Program-made: the position numbers and the translations under genes
Shown: piece by piece, positions 54,102-63,421 of the stretch
How positions within the stretch are numbered: the first letter of the stretch is position 1
How the letters are laid out: each line of letters starts with the position of its first letter
The notes under the pieces: generated by a model
Told to the model about the DNA's origin: nothing
The model's input: only the letters and a program-made list of their open reading frames with translations
Databases searched by the model: none
Origin: Gammaproteobacteria bacterium UBA5109
GTDB taxonomy: Bacteria; Pseudomonadota; Gammaproteobacteria; Pseudomonadales; Pseudohongiellaceae
DNA: 64,000 nt
Assembly: GCA_002414385.1 (NCBI GenBank)
Contig: DHZH01000007.1
Span: forward strand, 62,001 to 126,000
Direction: 5' to 3'

Positions 54102-56435
54102 TTATGATTCTGGCGGTGGCGGCGCTAGCACTTCACGACTGCCATTGGCGTTCATTTCAGACACCACACCAGCCATTTCCATGGCTTCAATCATACGCGC
54201 AGCCCGGTTATAACCGATGCGTAATTTACGCTGCACGGCAGAAATCGACGCCTTGCGCGTCTCGGTAACAAAGCGCACGGCTTCATCATAAAGCTCATCA
54301 TCCTCTTCGCCACCTTCTCCGTCACCGCCCGAAGCCAGTCCCGGCACATTATCGCCAGCGCTGTCAGAAGTAATACTCTCGATATAATGGGGCTCACCCC
54401 GTGATTTCCAGTCTGCCACAACACGATGCACTTCATCGTCATCAACGAATGCCCCATGAACGCGTTGCGGGACACCTCCTCCCGGGGGCATAAACAGCAT
54501 GTCACCATGCCCAAGTAGTTGTTCTGCCCCGCCTTCTCCCAGAATAGTGCGCGAATCAACCTTGGACTGCACCATGAAAGAGATACGCGTCGGGATATTG
54601 GCCTTGATCAGGCCGGTCAGCACATCCACCGAGGGACGCTGGGTCGCCAGAATCAGGTGAATTCCTGCCGCCCTGGCTTTCTGGGCAATCCTGGCAATCA
54701 GTTCTTCAACTTTTTTACCCACTACCATCATCATGTCGGCAAGCTCATCGACCACCACCACTATCATTGGCAATTCTTCCAGGTCTTCTGCTTTCTGCTC
54801 ATCTTCATCCATCAGTGGATCGGGTTTCCAGAGCGGGTCTTCAATTGGATTGCCGGCTTTGGCTGCATCCGTTACTTTTTTATTGAAACCGGCCAGATTC
54901 CTGACCCCCAGGGCAGACATCAGCCGGTAGCGCCGCTCCATTTCCGCGACACACCAGCGTAGACCATTGGCGGCATCCTTCATGTCAGTGATTACCGGGG
55001 TCAGCAGATGGGGAATACCGTCATAAACAGACAGCTCGAGCATTTTCGGGTCGATCATGATCAGGCGGACATTTTTCGGGCTGGACTTGAACAATATACT
55101 GAGAATCATGGCATTGATGCCCACCGATTTACCGGACCCGGTCGTTCCGGCCACCAGCAGGTGCGGCATTTTACTCAAATCCACTACTACCGGATTACCG
55201 CCGATATCATGCCCTAACGCCAGGCTGATCGGCGACCTGGCATTATCAAATTCACTCGAGGAGAGTACCTGCCCGAGCTGGATGAGAGCTTTTTTCTCAT
55301 TGGGAATTTCGATCCCGATGACTGTTTTGCCTGGAATCACTTCCACAATACGTACCGAGCTGACTGCCAGCGATCGTGCCAGGTCCTTGACCAGATTGCT
55401 GATACGGCTGACCTTCACGCCGGGGGCCGGTTGCACCTCAAAGCGGGTAATGACCGGTCCCGGATTAATCGCCTCCACCGTGATATCGATGCCAAAGTCC
55501 TTGAGCTTGATTTCCAGCAGTTTCGACATGGCTTCCAGCGCATCCGTGGAAAAGCCGCCTTCCAGATTCTCAACCCATTCGTCCAGCAGTGAGATAGGCG
55601 GCAGTTCTCCGATATCGCCGGCGCTGAAAAGTTTGCCCTGTTTTTCTTTCTGGACCCGTTTGCTCGGCTCAGGTTTGGGCTTTTGTACCGGCGCTATTTT
55701 GATGGGTTTACGGGTTTTCTCTTTTTCCTTGTAGGTATCCAGCGCCTGTTTGCGTTGATCGATTACTTTTCTGGTTTGCTGTTTTTCCCGCTGTTCTTCA
55801 CGCCACTTTTGCAGATACTCGGAAATTCGTTGCCAGACCCCGAGACAGAGTTTGCCAGTCTTATCAACTACATCTATCCAGGACAATCCGGTCGCGAGTG
55901 TAATCCCCACACAAAGCAGGGTCAGGAAAACCAGAGTGGCACCGATCATATCGAGTACCGGCAAAGCCAGGTTGGCAACTGCATTACCCAGGATGCCGCC
56001 GGCAGTTTCCGGTAAAGCGGCGAGGAAGTGCATGCTTGCCAGTGCCGTCGCGCCAATCAGAGTTAAAATGAAGCCACTGGCACGCAGCATGATCATTGAC
56101 CAGGCAAAGTCTGCGTTACGCTTTCTTTCACGAAACAGCACAAACGCCCGGTAAACCAGCATTACCGGCAGTAAATACGCCAGATATCCCAGTAAAATCA
56201 GCAGTACATCGGCGACCCAGGCGCCGCTGGCACCGACGATATTGGCAATGTTGTTTGAGCTGGCTGTGCGCGACCAGCCCGGATCCTCCGGTGAATAGCT
56301 GCTTAGCGCCAGGAACAGGTAGAGCGCAAGCGCCAGCATGACCAGTAACAGGCCTTCTTTAAGCAGCATGGCCTGCATGTGCTTTTCCGGATCGCCGGAG
56401 CCGGTTTTGTTTACTTGAGATTTAACGCTAGCCAA
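54102..56435 (-). CDS. ftsK: DNA translocase FtsK
   Basis: Septal DNA pump that clears the chromosome terminus and activates XerCD. The 777-residue protein has four or five N-terminal membrane helices (about 25-190), a short charged linker (about 205-270), a RecA-type motor with Walker A GTTGSGKSVGIN and GEGGAEQLLGHGDMLF, and the C-terminal gamma winged-helix domain (VQRKLRIGYNRAARMIEAME) that reads KOPS sites. The linker is short compared with E. coli (1329 residues). The frame opens with TTG at 56435; ATG codons at 56378 and 56369 are alternative starts. Confidence 0.95.
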   Translation of the reverse strand: MASVKSQVNKTGSGDPEKHMQAMLLKEGLLLVMLALALYLFLALSSYSPEDPGWSRTASSNNIANIVGASGAWVADVLLILLGYLAYLLPVMLVYRAFVLFRERKRNADFAWSMIMLRASGFILTLIGATALASMHFLAALPETAGGILGNAVANLALPVLDMIGATLVFLTLLCVGITLATGLSWIDVVDKTGKLCLGVWQRISEYLQKWREEQREKQQTRKVIDQRKQALDTYKEKEKTRKPIKIAPVQKPKPEPSKRVQKEKQGKLFSAGDIGELPPISLLDEWVENLEGGFSTDALEAMSKLLEIKLKDFGIDITVEAINPGPVITRFEVQPAPGVKVSRISNLVKDLARSLAVSSVRIVEVIPGKTVIGIEIPNEKKALIQLGQVLSSSEFDNARSPISLALGHDIGGNPVVVDLSKMPHLLVAGTTGSGKSVGINAMILSILFKSSPKNVRLIMIDPKMLELSVYDGIPHLLTPVITDMKDAANGLRWCVAEMERRYRLMSALGVRNLAGFNKKVTDAAKAGNPIEDPLWKPDPLMDEDEQKAEDLEELPMIVVVVDELADMMMVVGKKVEELIARIAQKARAAGIHLILATQRPSVDVLTGLIKANIPTRISFMVQSKVDSRTILGEGGAEQLLGHGDMLFMPPGGGVPQRVHGAFVDDDEVHRVVADWKSRGEPHYIESITSDSAGDNVPGLASGGDGEGGEEDDELYDEAVRFVTETRKASISAVQRKLRIGYNRAARMIEAMEMAGVVSEMNANGSREVLAPPPPES

Positions 56436-56604
56436 GAGGGTGCCTGCTTCAGTAAAAATGGCATATCTAGTAGCTGTATGATAATAAATTATCCATATAA
56501 GGGATACAGCTGGTTGATTTTATCCGGAAAAAATACGCAATATCTGCAGCATTTCTGCTACCATTCAGCCTTCGTTTTTATACCACTTAAGAGAGCTTTT
56601 TCCT

Positions 56605-57561
56605 ATGAGCGAAGTACTACATCATCGACTGATCATTCTCGGCTCCGGACCCGCCGGATACACCGCAGCAGTCTATGCCGCCCGTGCCAACCTGAACCCG
56701 GTTGTGATCACCGGCATGCAACAGGGTGGCCAGCTCACCACAACAACTGACGTGGATAACTGGCCCGGTGATGTTGAAGGCCTGCAGGGCCCAGACTTAA
56801 TGGAAAGAATGAAGAATCATGCGGAACGCTTTGAAACACAAGTAATTTTTGACCATATTGAAGAGGCTGACCTGCAGCAACATCCCTTTCGTCTGAAAGG
56901 CAGTGTCGGTGAATATACTTGTGATGCCCTCATCATAGCCACCGGTGCCTCGGCCCAGTATCTGGGGCTGCCTTCTGAAGAACAGTATATGGGCAGTGGT
57001 GTCAGCGCCTGTGCAACCTGTGATGGCTTCTTTTATAAAGAACAAAAAGTGGCCGTGATCGGCGGCGGGAATACTGCGGTAGAAGAAGCCCTCTACCTGT
57101 CCAATATTGCCAGTGAAGTTGTACTGGTCCATCGCCGTGACAGCCTGCGGGCAGAAAAGATTCTGCAGGACAAGCTGTTTGAGAAAGCCGACAAAGGCAA
57201 TATCAGTATTTTGTGGAATCATACCCTGCAAGAAATTCTGGGCGAGGATGGCGCCGTCACCGGTATGCGTATTCTTGGCAGCGAGACTGGTACTACCCAG
57301 GAAATAGCTGTCAATGCAGTCTTCATCGCAATCGGTCATCGCCCCAACTCCGAACTGTTTCAGGACCAGCTGGACATGCACAACGGCTACCTGAAAATCC
57401 ATTCTGGCAGTGAAGGCAACGCCACGCAGACCAGTATTCCCGGCGTTTTTGCAGCCGGCGATATTGCTGATCACGTTTATCGCCAGGCCGTGACTTCTGC
57501 CGGATTTGGCTGCATGGCGGCTCTGGATGCAGAAAAATATCTGGATAGTCTGGAACAGTAA
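56605..57561 (+). CDS. trxB: Thioredoxin reductase
   Basis: NADPH-dependent flavoprotein that reduces thioredoxin. The 318 residues have the FAD loop LGSGPAGYTAAVYAARA, the redox pair SACATCDGFF (Cys 136 and 139), the NADPH loop GGGNTAVEEAL and a C-terminal FAFAGDI-type segment (FAAGDIADHVYRQAVTS). It is divergent from ftsK and 26 bp upstream of aat. Confidence 0.97.
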   Translation: MSEVLHHRLIILGSGPAGYTAAVYAARANLNPVVITGMQQGGQLTTTTDVDNWPGDVEGLQGPDLMERMKNHAERFETQVIFDHIEEADLQQHPFRLKGSVGEYTCDALIIATGASAQYLGLPSEEQYMGSGVSACATCDGFFYKEQKVAVIGGGNTAVEEALYLSNIASEVVLVHRRDSLRAEKILQDKLFEKADKGNISILWNHTLQEILGEDGAVTGMRILGSETGTTQEIAVNAVFIAIGHRPNSELFQDQLDMHNGYLKIHSGSEGNATQTSIPGVFAAGDIADHVYRQAVTSAGFGCMAALDAEKYLDSLEQ

Positions 57562-57587
57562 GCCCAGGCGCACCAGGCTAAAGCCCT

Positions 57588-58280
57588 ATGCCAGCCCTGC
57601 ATTATCTGAACCCCGACGACCTGAATTTTCCGCCGGTGGAAGAAGCCCTCGATGAACCCAATGGCCTGCTTGCTGTTGGTGGCGACCTGAGCAGCGAAAG
57701 ATTACTGCATGCTTACCGGCAGGGAATATTTCCCTGGTATGAAGATGGTCAACCGATTCTCTGGTGGCACCCTGCTCCACGCATGGTGCTCTATCCTGAA
57801 GAACTGCATGTTTCCCGCAGCCTGCAGAAACTGCAGCGGAAAAATACCCTGCAGATCACTGCCGATCAGGCCTTCCCTGAAGTCATTGAACATTGCGCCG
57901 GCCGGGGAAATCATACCCGGCCCGGCACCTGGATAACCGCTGAAATGCTGGATGCCTATAAACGCTTACACCGTGAAGGCTGGGCACACTCGCTTGAAGC
58001 CTGGGACCAGAAACAGCTGGTGGGTGGACTCTACGGCATCGCCATCGGCAGTATTTTTTTCGGCGAATCAATGTTCAGTCTGCAGGATAATGCCTCAAAA
58101 CTGGTCTTTGTGGCGCTGGTCCGTAAACTTTATCAACAAGAATTCCGCCTTATAGACTGCCAGATTGCCAGCGAGCATCTGGCGGCATTCGGTGCCCGGG
58201 AAATCAGTCGTGAAAAGTTTATGCAGGAACTTGCCGCAGGAGTGAATCAGGAAACACACTGGAATTGGGAAAACGTGTAG
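57588..58280 (+). CDS. aat: Leucyl/phenylalanyl-tRNA--protein transferase
   Basis: Transfers Leu or Phe from tRNA to proteins with N-terminal Arg or Lys, producing primary N-degrons for ClpS. The 230-residue protein has the family segments GLLAVGGDLSSERLLHAYRQG, cut here to GLLAVGGDLSSERLL, then GIFPWYEDGQPILWW and GESMFSLQDNASKLV. It lies 26 bp after trxB and 46 bp before bpt, in one plus-strand series. Confidence 0.94.
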   Translation: MPALHYLNPDDLNFPPVEEALDEPNGLLAVGGDLSSERLLHAYRQGIFPWYEDGQPILWWHPAPRMVLYPEELHVSRSLQKLQRKNTLQITADQAFPEVIEHCAGRGNHTRPGTWITAEMLDAYKRLHREGWAHSLEAWDQKQLVGGLYGIAIGSIFFGESMFSLQDNASKLVFVALVRKLYQQEFRLIDCQIASEHLAAFGAREISREKFMQELAAGVNQETHWNWENV

Positions 58281-58326
58281 CAGTACTTAATTCCGGGTAA
58301 AGCCTGGGTGTACAATATAAGCCAGC

Positions 58327-59034
58327 ATGACTTCACTGAAAGATTTAAAACTCTATACCACCGCTGAACACGATTGCAGCTATTTGCCCGGACAACGGGC
58401 GAAAACGCTGTTTATCGACCCTGAATTCGAAATCGATAATGAATTTCACACCCGGCTGAACGAGATTGGTTTTCGTCGTAGCGGCGCGCATATTTACCGT
58501 CCCCACTGTGACCAGTGTTCTGCCTGTACGCCCTGTCGGGTGCTGGTCAACGAGTTTAAAGCCGGCAGGCGGTTTCGTCGTGTAATGAAAAAAAACCAGG
58601 ATCTGCAGGTATCCCCGGTTCAGTCTATCGGCAAGGAAGAACATTACCTGCTGTACAAGCGTTACATCAATACCCGTCACCGGGATGGCGATATGTTCCC
58701 TGCTTCACAGGATCAGTATCATTCATTCCTGCTGACTGCCCGCAAGGACACCCTGTTTCTGGAAGTTCGCAGTGAAGGCGAACTGCTGGCGGTAATGATT
58801 TGTGATCGCCTGCTTAACGGCCTGTCGGCAGTCTTCACTTTCTATGATCCTGACCAGGCCGAGCGTTCACTCGGCACCTTCGCCATCCTCTGGCAGATTG
58901 AAGTTGCCCGACGCCTTAAACTTGCCTACCTGTATCTCGGCTACTGGATAAAAGACTGCCAGAAAATGAACTATAAAACCCAGTACCGACCCATTGAAAT
59001 CCTCCAGTCTGACGGTTGGACACGCTACCCTTAG
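58327..59034 (+). CDS. bpt: Aspartate/glutamate leucyltransferase Bpt
   Basis: Transfers leucine from tRNA to N-terminal Asp or Glu, so that ClpS can recognise them; it is the bacterial relative of eukaryotic ATE1. The 235-residue protein has the Cys-rich N-terminal motif HCDQCSACTPCRVLV and the conserved FYDPDQAERSLGTF and LGYWIKDCQKMNYK segments. It follows aat, and together they cover basic and acidic N-termini. Confidence 0.93.
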   Translation: MTSLKDLKLYTTAEHDCSYLPGQRAKTLFIDPEFEIDNEFHTRLNEIGFRRSGAHIYRPHCDQCSACTPCRVLVNEFKAGRRFRRVMKKNQDLQVSPVQSIGKEEHYLLYKRYINTRHRDGDMFPASQDQYHSFLLTARKDTLFLEVRSEGELLAVMICDRLLNGLSAVFTFYDPDQAERSLGTFAILWQIEVARRLKLAYLYLGYWIKDCQKMNYKTQYRPIEILQSDGWTRYP

Positions 59035-59130
59035 CAGGGCCTTGCCTGACATTTTTTTGCCATAAGCATCTATTTCAGGCAAAATGCGGCGCTTCGACAG
59101 CAGTCGTTAACTGAAACGAAAGAGGATTAA

Positions 59131-59349
59131 ATGCCGAAAGAAGATCAGATTGAAATGGAAGGCGAAGTCATAGACACCCTTCCCAACACCATGTTCCGCG
59201 TGCAGCTGGAAAATGGCCATGTGGTTACTGCGCATATCTCCGGAAAAATGCGTAAGAACTATATCCGCATTCTTACCGGTGACAAAGTCACTGTTGAAAT
59301 GACGCCTTACGACCTGAGCAAGGGCCGTATCACCTACCGCGCCCGCTAG
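59131..59349 (+). CDS. infA: Translation initiation factor IF-1
   Basis: A 72-residue S1-fold protein that binds the ribosomal A site during initiation. MPKEDQIEMEGEVIDTLPNT and the C-terminal ITYR are standard, and length equals E. coli IF-1. An AAAGAGG site precedes the ATG. Its stop overlaps the convergent clpA stop in the shared tetramer CTAG. Confidence 0.97.
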   Translation: MPKEDQIEMEGEVIDTLPNTMFRVQLENGHVVTAHISGKMRKNYIRILTGDKVTVEMTPYDLSKGRITYRAR

Positions 59350-61658
59350 GCCTTCAAATCTTCCTGCTCTTTTTTGCTGCTTTTTTTATCCCGTGATTTA
59401 CCGGGTTTTTCAGCAGCCTCCACTTCAAGCAATATCTTGTCGTCTTTGACTGAGACATGCACATCTCCGCCATTTACAAGTTTGCCGAACAGGATATCCT
59501 CGGCCAGAGGTTTCTTGATTTCACCCTGAATTAATCTGAGCATGGGACGGGCGCCCATTTTCTTGTCATAACCGTGTTCAACAAACCAGTCGATGGCTTC
59601 GTCATCGACATGCAGACTGACCTGTTTTTCATCCAGCTGCACCTGCAGCTCCATGAGGAATTTATCCACAACGGTTTTGATCACCTCTACATCCAGCGGC
59701 TCGAATGGAATGATGGCATCCAGACGGTTACGGAACTCAGGCGTAAACATGCGCTTGAGAATTTCCATGCCGTCAGTGGAATGATCCTGCATGGTAAAAC
59801 CAATTGAGTTACGGCTCATTTCCTGGGCACCGGCATTGGTCGTCATGATGAGGACAACATTACGAAAATCAGTAGCCCGGCCGTTATTGTCTGTCAGCGT
59901 ACCGTGGTCCATCACCTGCAGGAGAAGGTTAAATACATCCGGATGGGCTTTCTCGATTTCATCCAGCAGGAGAACACAATGCGGATGCTTGGTCACTTCT
60001 TCAGTCAGCAGTCCGCCCTGGTCAAAACCGACATAACCGGGAGGAGCCCCGATCAAGCGGGAAACCGTATGGCGCTCCATGTACTCCGACATGTCATAAC
60101 GAATCAGTTCAACGCCCATCAGCTTGGCCAGCTGTTTACTGACCTCGGTTTTACCGACGCCGGTCGGACCTGAGAACAGATAGGAACCTATCGGTTTGTC
60201 ACCTTCCCGTAAACCGGCACGGGATAATTTGATTGAGGCCGCCAGCGCTTCAATGGCCGGATCCTGGCCGAATACCACCAGTTTGAGGTTTTTCTCCAGA
60301 TCCTTGAGCAAGGTCTTATCAGTTGCTGATACATTCTTTTCAGGAATTCGGGCAATCTGTGAAACCACACGCTCGATATCCCCTACCTGAATCAGTTTTT
60401 TACGTTTACTGACCGGCTGCAGATTCTGATAGGCACCCGCCTCGTCGATCACATCAATTGCCTTGTCCGGCATGAAGCGATCATTGATATAACGTTCCGC
60501 CAGTTCAGCGGCTGCTTTCAGGGCCTTGTTGCTGTAGCGCAGATGATGATGATCCTCATAGCGAGACTTGAGGCCTTTGAGAATCTGGTAAGTGGTATCC
60601 ACATCCGGTTCGGAAATATCAATTTTCTGAAAACGCCGGGACAAGGCACGATCCTTTTCAAAAATGCCTCGATATTCCTGATAGGTGGTTGAACCAATGC
60701 AGCGTAATTTTCCTGAAGTCAGCAGTGGCTTGAGCAGGTTGGATGCATCCATAACGCCACCTGAGGCCGCACCGGCACCAATAATGGTATGAATTTCATC
60801 GATAAAAAGTATGGCATGCTCGTCTTTACCCAGTTCTGCCAGCAGGGCTTTAAAGCGCTTTTCAAAATCGCCGCGGTATTTGGTTCCGGCCAGCAAAGCC
60901 CCCATATCCAGGGAATACACCGTACTTTCTGTCAGCACTTCCGGTACTTCACCATCAACGATCTGTTTCGCCAGGCCTTCTGCAATTGCAGTTTTGCCGA
61001 CCCCGGATTCGCCCACAAACAACGGATTGTTTTTGCGACGCCGTGAAAGCACCTGCACGACACGCTGAATTTCCTTGCTTCGACCAATCAACGGATCGAT
61101 ATTGCCCTGGCGCGCCATTTCATTCAGGTTTTGCGCAAAGCTTTCCAGCGGCCCTTCACCTTCTTCAGCCTGTTGTGTATCACTTTGAATCTCCGCCTGG
61201 TCATCATGGCTGAGGCCGGGCTTTTCGATTGAACCATGCGTGATAAAGTTGACCACCTGGCCCCGGGTAATGCCCTGCTTGTTCATGAAATAAACCGCGT
61301 GACTTTCCTTTTCACTGAAAATGGCAACCAGGACATTGGCTCCGCTGACTTCCTGCCGCCCTGAAGATTGCACGTGAAATACCGCCCGCTGCATGGCGCG
61401 CTGGAAACTCAGGGTCTGCTGGATATCCCGATTCTCGCTGCCTTCTTCTGTCATGGTTGGCACGTACAGATCCAGGTGTTGCTGCAGGTCTTCGCGCAGC
61501 TCATCAATATCGGCATCACAGGCCATAAGCACTTCACGGGCCGCCGGATCATCCAGCAGGGCCAGTAACAGGTGCTCCAGGGTCAGAAACTCATAGCGTT
61601 TCTGCCTGGCTTCCTTGAAGGCTCTGTTTAATGTGAATTCGAGTTCTTTGCTAAACAT
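59346..61658 (-). CDS. clpA: Clp protease ATP-binding subunit ClpA
   Basis: AAA+ unfoldase that feeds proteins to ClpP. The 770-residue protein has an N-domain (about 1-140), D1 with GESGVGKTAIAEGLA, D2 with FSGPTGVGKTEVSKQLA, and an acidic/Lys-rich tail. It lies 35 bp after clpS, its adaptor, in the same direction, as in most proteobacteria. Confidence 0.96.
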   Translation of the reverse strand: MFSKELEFTLNRAFKEARQKRYEFLTLEHLLLALLDDPAAREVLMACDADIDELREDLQQHLDLYVPTMTEEGSENRDIQQTLSFQRAMQRAVFHVQSSGRQEVSGANVLVAIFSEKESHAVYFMNKQGITRGQVVNFITHGSIEKPGLSHDDQAEIQSDTQQAEEGEGPLESFAQNLNEMARQGNIDPLIGRSKEIQRVVQVLSRRRKNNPLFVGESGVGKTAIAEGLAKQIVDGEVPEVLTESTVYSLDMGALLAGTKYRGDFEKRFKALLAELGKDEHAILFIDEIHTIIGAGAASGGVMDASNLLKPLLTSGKLRCIGSTTYQEYRGIFEKDRALSRRFQKIDISEPDVDTTYQILKGLKSRYEDHHHLRYSNKALKAAAELAERYINDRFMPDKAIDVIDEAGAYQNLQPVSKRKKLIQVGDIERVVSQIARIPEKNVSATDKTLLKDLEKNLKLVVFGQDPAIEALAASIKLSRAGLREGDKPIGSYLFSGPTGVGKTEVSKQLAKLMGVELIRYDMSEYMERHTVSRLIGAPPGYVGFDQGGLLTEEVTKHPHCVLLLDEIEKAHPDVFNLLLQVMDHGTLTDNNGRATDFRNVVLIMTTNAGAQEMSRNSIGFTMQDHSTDGMEILKRMFTPEFRNRLDAIIPFEPLDVEVIKTVVDKFLMELQVQLDEKQVSLHVDDEAIDWFVEHGYDKKMGARPMLRLIQGEIKKPLAEDILFGKLVNGGDVHVSVKDDKILLEVEAAEKPGKSRDKKSSKKEQEDLKA

Positions 61659-61693
61659 CGCTTTACTTTACCTGTCGCAAACTTAATTGCAGA

Positions 61694-62029
61694 TTAATAA
61701 TCATCATCTATTTCAATATCACACAGCAAGGGGTGTTCCGATTCCCGCGCATACTCATTCACCAGTACTGCCTTGGTCTCGGCAATTTCCTTGGGGAAAA
61801 CACCACAGACCCCCTTTCCTTCGGTATGGACTTTCAGCATGACGGCAGTCGCTGTCTCAACATTCATGGCAAAAAACTTACACAGTATGTTTACCACAAA
61901 CTCCATCGGCGTGTAATCATCATTGAGCAGAATGACACGGTATAAGGGTGGAGGTTTAACCTTCTGCTTTTCAGGGGCAAGCGCCTCGCCGAAGTTTCCT
62001 TCATGCTCCTGGTCATCATTATCTGACAT
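61694..62029 (-). CDS. clpS: ClpS adaptor
   Basis: A 111-residue adaptor that binds N-terminal Leu, Phe, Tyr or Trp and delivers the protein to ClpA. The core LYRVILLNDDYTPMEFVV and the later VHTEGKGVCGVFPKEIAE form the N-degron pocket. The start at 62029 gives the normal length; upstream in-frame ATGs at 62053 and 62092 are possible but lengthen an unconserved tail. It precedes clpA by 35 bp and is divergent from the cold-shock gene. Confidence 0.93.
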   Translation of the reverse strand: MSDNDDQEHEGNFGEALAPEKQKVKPPPLYRVILLNDDYTPMEFVVNILCKFFAMNVETATAVMLKVHTEGKGVCGVFPKEIAETKAVLVNEYARESEHPLLCDIEIDDDY

Positions 62030-62271
62030 TACTCTGATATCAAAGGTTTTCATTACTTGGTCTTTAATGGTTACAGTAAGCTTCATTTTCAAGACTGCGT
62101 TATCTAAAAAAATCTGCTGGATTCTTGCTGGAAAGTTATCAGGACATAGAAAAAGTCTTGATGGAAACTATACCATGCTTTGCCCAAAAACAACGGAATT
62201 TAGTGCAAAAAACACTGTCCTTTTCTCATTGAAACAGGCGTTCATAATCCAATATTTTTGCACAATTGTAA

Positions 62272-62300
62272 TTGACTTAAATCGCCTAAAGGGGTTATAT
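62272..62300 (+). promoter_or_regulatory. Putative promoter of the cold-shock gene
   Basis: TTGACT and TTATAT are separated by 17 bp, a good sigma-70 match, 65 bp before the ATG. Predicted leader about 58 nt. The rest of the clpS-csp gap holds no gene. Confidence 0.55.
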
Positions 62301-62364
62301 CACAACAGACTTGATTGATAACAATAATAAATACAACAGCAATGAGTTGTAAGGCAGGTCATAA

Positions 62365-62754
62365 ATGAGTACTGGTCAAGTTAAGTGGTTCAATAATGCC
62401 AAAGGTTTTGGTTTTATTTTACCCGATGATGGGGGTGGTGATTTATTTGTTCACTATTCATCCATTGGCATGGAGGGTTACAAAACCCTGAAAGCCGGGC
62501 AGGCAGTTTCATTTGATGTTGTCGAAGGCCCCAAGGGCCTGCATGCGGCCAACATCATTCCTCTTGATAGCAGTGATAATAGTAGTGGTAGTAGTGATAG
62601 TAGCAGCGATACCAACACTGCAGAATCCGAGAACACAACCGAGAATTCAGACAGTGCCCCTCCTGCTCCGGAAACTGGAGAAGTATCTGGGGATGCTGCT
62701 GAGGATTCGGGCGATGACGAAAGTGTTGACGCCGAACATCCGGACAAGTCCTGA
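62365..62754 (+). CDS. cspD: Cold-shock-domain protein with acidic tail (CspD-like)
   Basis: A 129-residue protein. Residues 1-67 form a complete cold-shock domain with RNP1 KGFGFI and RNP2 DLFVHY, which bind single-stranded nucleic acid. Residues about 68-129 are a disordered tail rich in Ser, Asp, Glu and Thr, starting with DSSDNSSGSSDSSSD, encoded partly by AGT/AGC-type microrepeats. The position beside clpS and clpA is that of cspD. CspD in E. coli is 74 residues, so the tail is an addition. An AAGGCAGG site precedes the ATG. Confidence 0.9.
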   Translation: MSTGQVKWFNNAKGFGFILPDDGGGDLFVHYSSIGMEGYKTLKAGQAVSFDVVEGPKGLHAANIIPLDSSDNSSGSSDSSSDTNTAESENTTENSDSAPPAPETGEVSGDAAEDSGDDESVDAEHPDKS

Positions 62755-62861
62755 ACTGTCAGTCTGATACTGCAATCCTTTATACCCAGGCATTGTGAAT
62801 TAGTCTGTCTGCAGCTATTTGCTGTGCTTAGCTCATGTCCAAAACTGCTATTATTGGCGGC

Positions 62862-63419
62862 ATGGCTCAAATACTTCTGTTCAACAAACCTTTCAACGTC
62901 CTGTGCCAGTTCACGGAGGAAACGAATTCCCGGCAAGGGTCGCGGACCCTGGCGGATTTTATCCAGATCAAGCATGTGTATCCGGCCGGGCGCCTGGACA
63001 AGGATTCCGAGGGACTGGTCCTTCTCACTGATGATGGCAAACTGCAGCACCGGATTGCCAGCCCGGAACGAAAAATGTCCAAGTCTTACTGGGTGCAGGT
63101 TGAAGGTGATATTGACGATGAAGCGATCAGTAAATTGCAGCGAGGTGTCACACTAAAAGACGGACTGACTCGTCCGGCAGAGGCAAAAAAGATTCCGACA
63201 CCACAGCTGTGGCCGCGAACCCCGCCAATCAGGGAACGAAAAAACATACCCACCTCCTGGCTTAGCCTGACAATTGCAGAAGGCAAAAACCGCCAGGTTC
63301 GCCGTATGACTGCTGCAGTCGGTTTCCCCACATTGCGTCTGGTCCGCTACCGCATTGGTTCCTGGACACTGGATGGCATTGAACCCGGTCAGTACATTAT
63401 CACCCAGGCAAAGGACTGA
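62862..63419 (+). CDS. rluE: 23S rRNA pseudouridine synthase, RluE-like
   Basis: A 185-residue pseudouridine synthase of the RsuA/RluB family without an S4 domain. The catalytic aspartate lies in AGRLDKDSEGLVLLT and a further motif is GKNRQVRRMTAAVG. The N-terminus MAQILLFNKPFNVLCQF matches RluE, which makes pseudouridine 2457 in E. coli 23S rRNA. The start at 62862 is chosen because the fold begins there; an ATG at 62835 is possible. Specificity is inferred. Confidence 0.85.
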   Translation: MAQILLFNKPFNVLCQFTEETNSRQGSRTLADFIQIKHVYPAGRLDKDSEGLVLLTDDGKLQHRIASPERKMSKSYWVQVEGDIDDEAISKLQRGVTLKDGLTRPAEAKKIPTPQLWPRTPPIRERKNIPTSWLSLTIAEGKNRQVRRMTAAVGFPTLRLVRYRIGSWTLDGIEPGQYIITQAKD

Positions 63420-63421
63420 GC

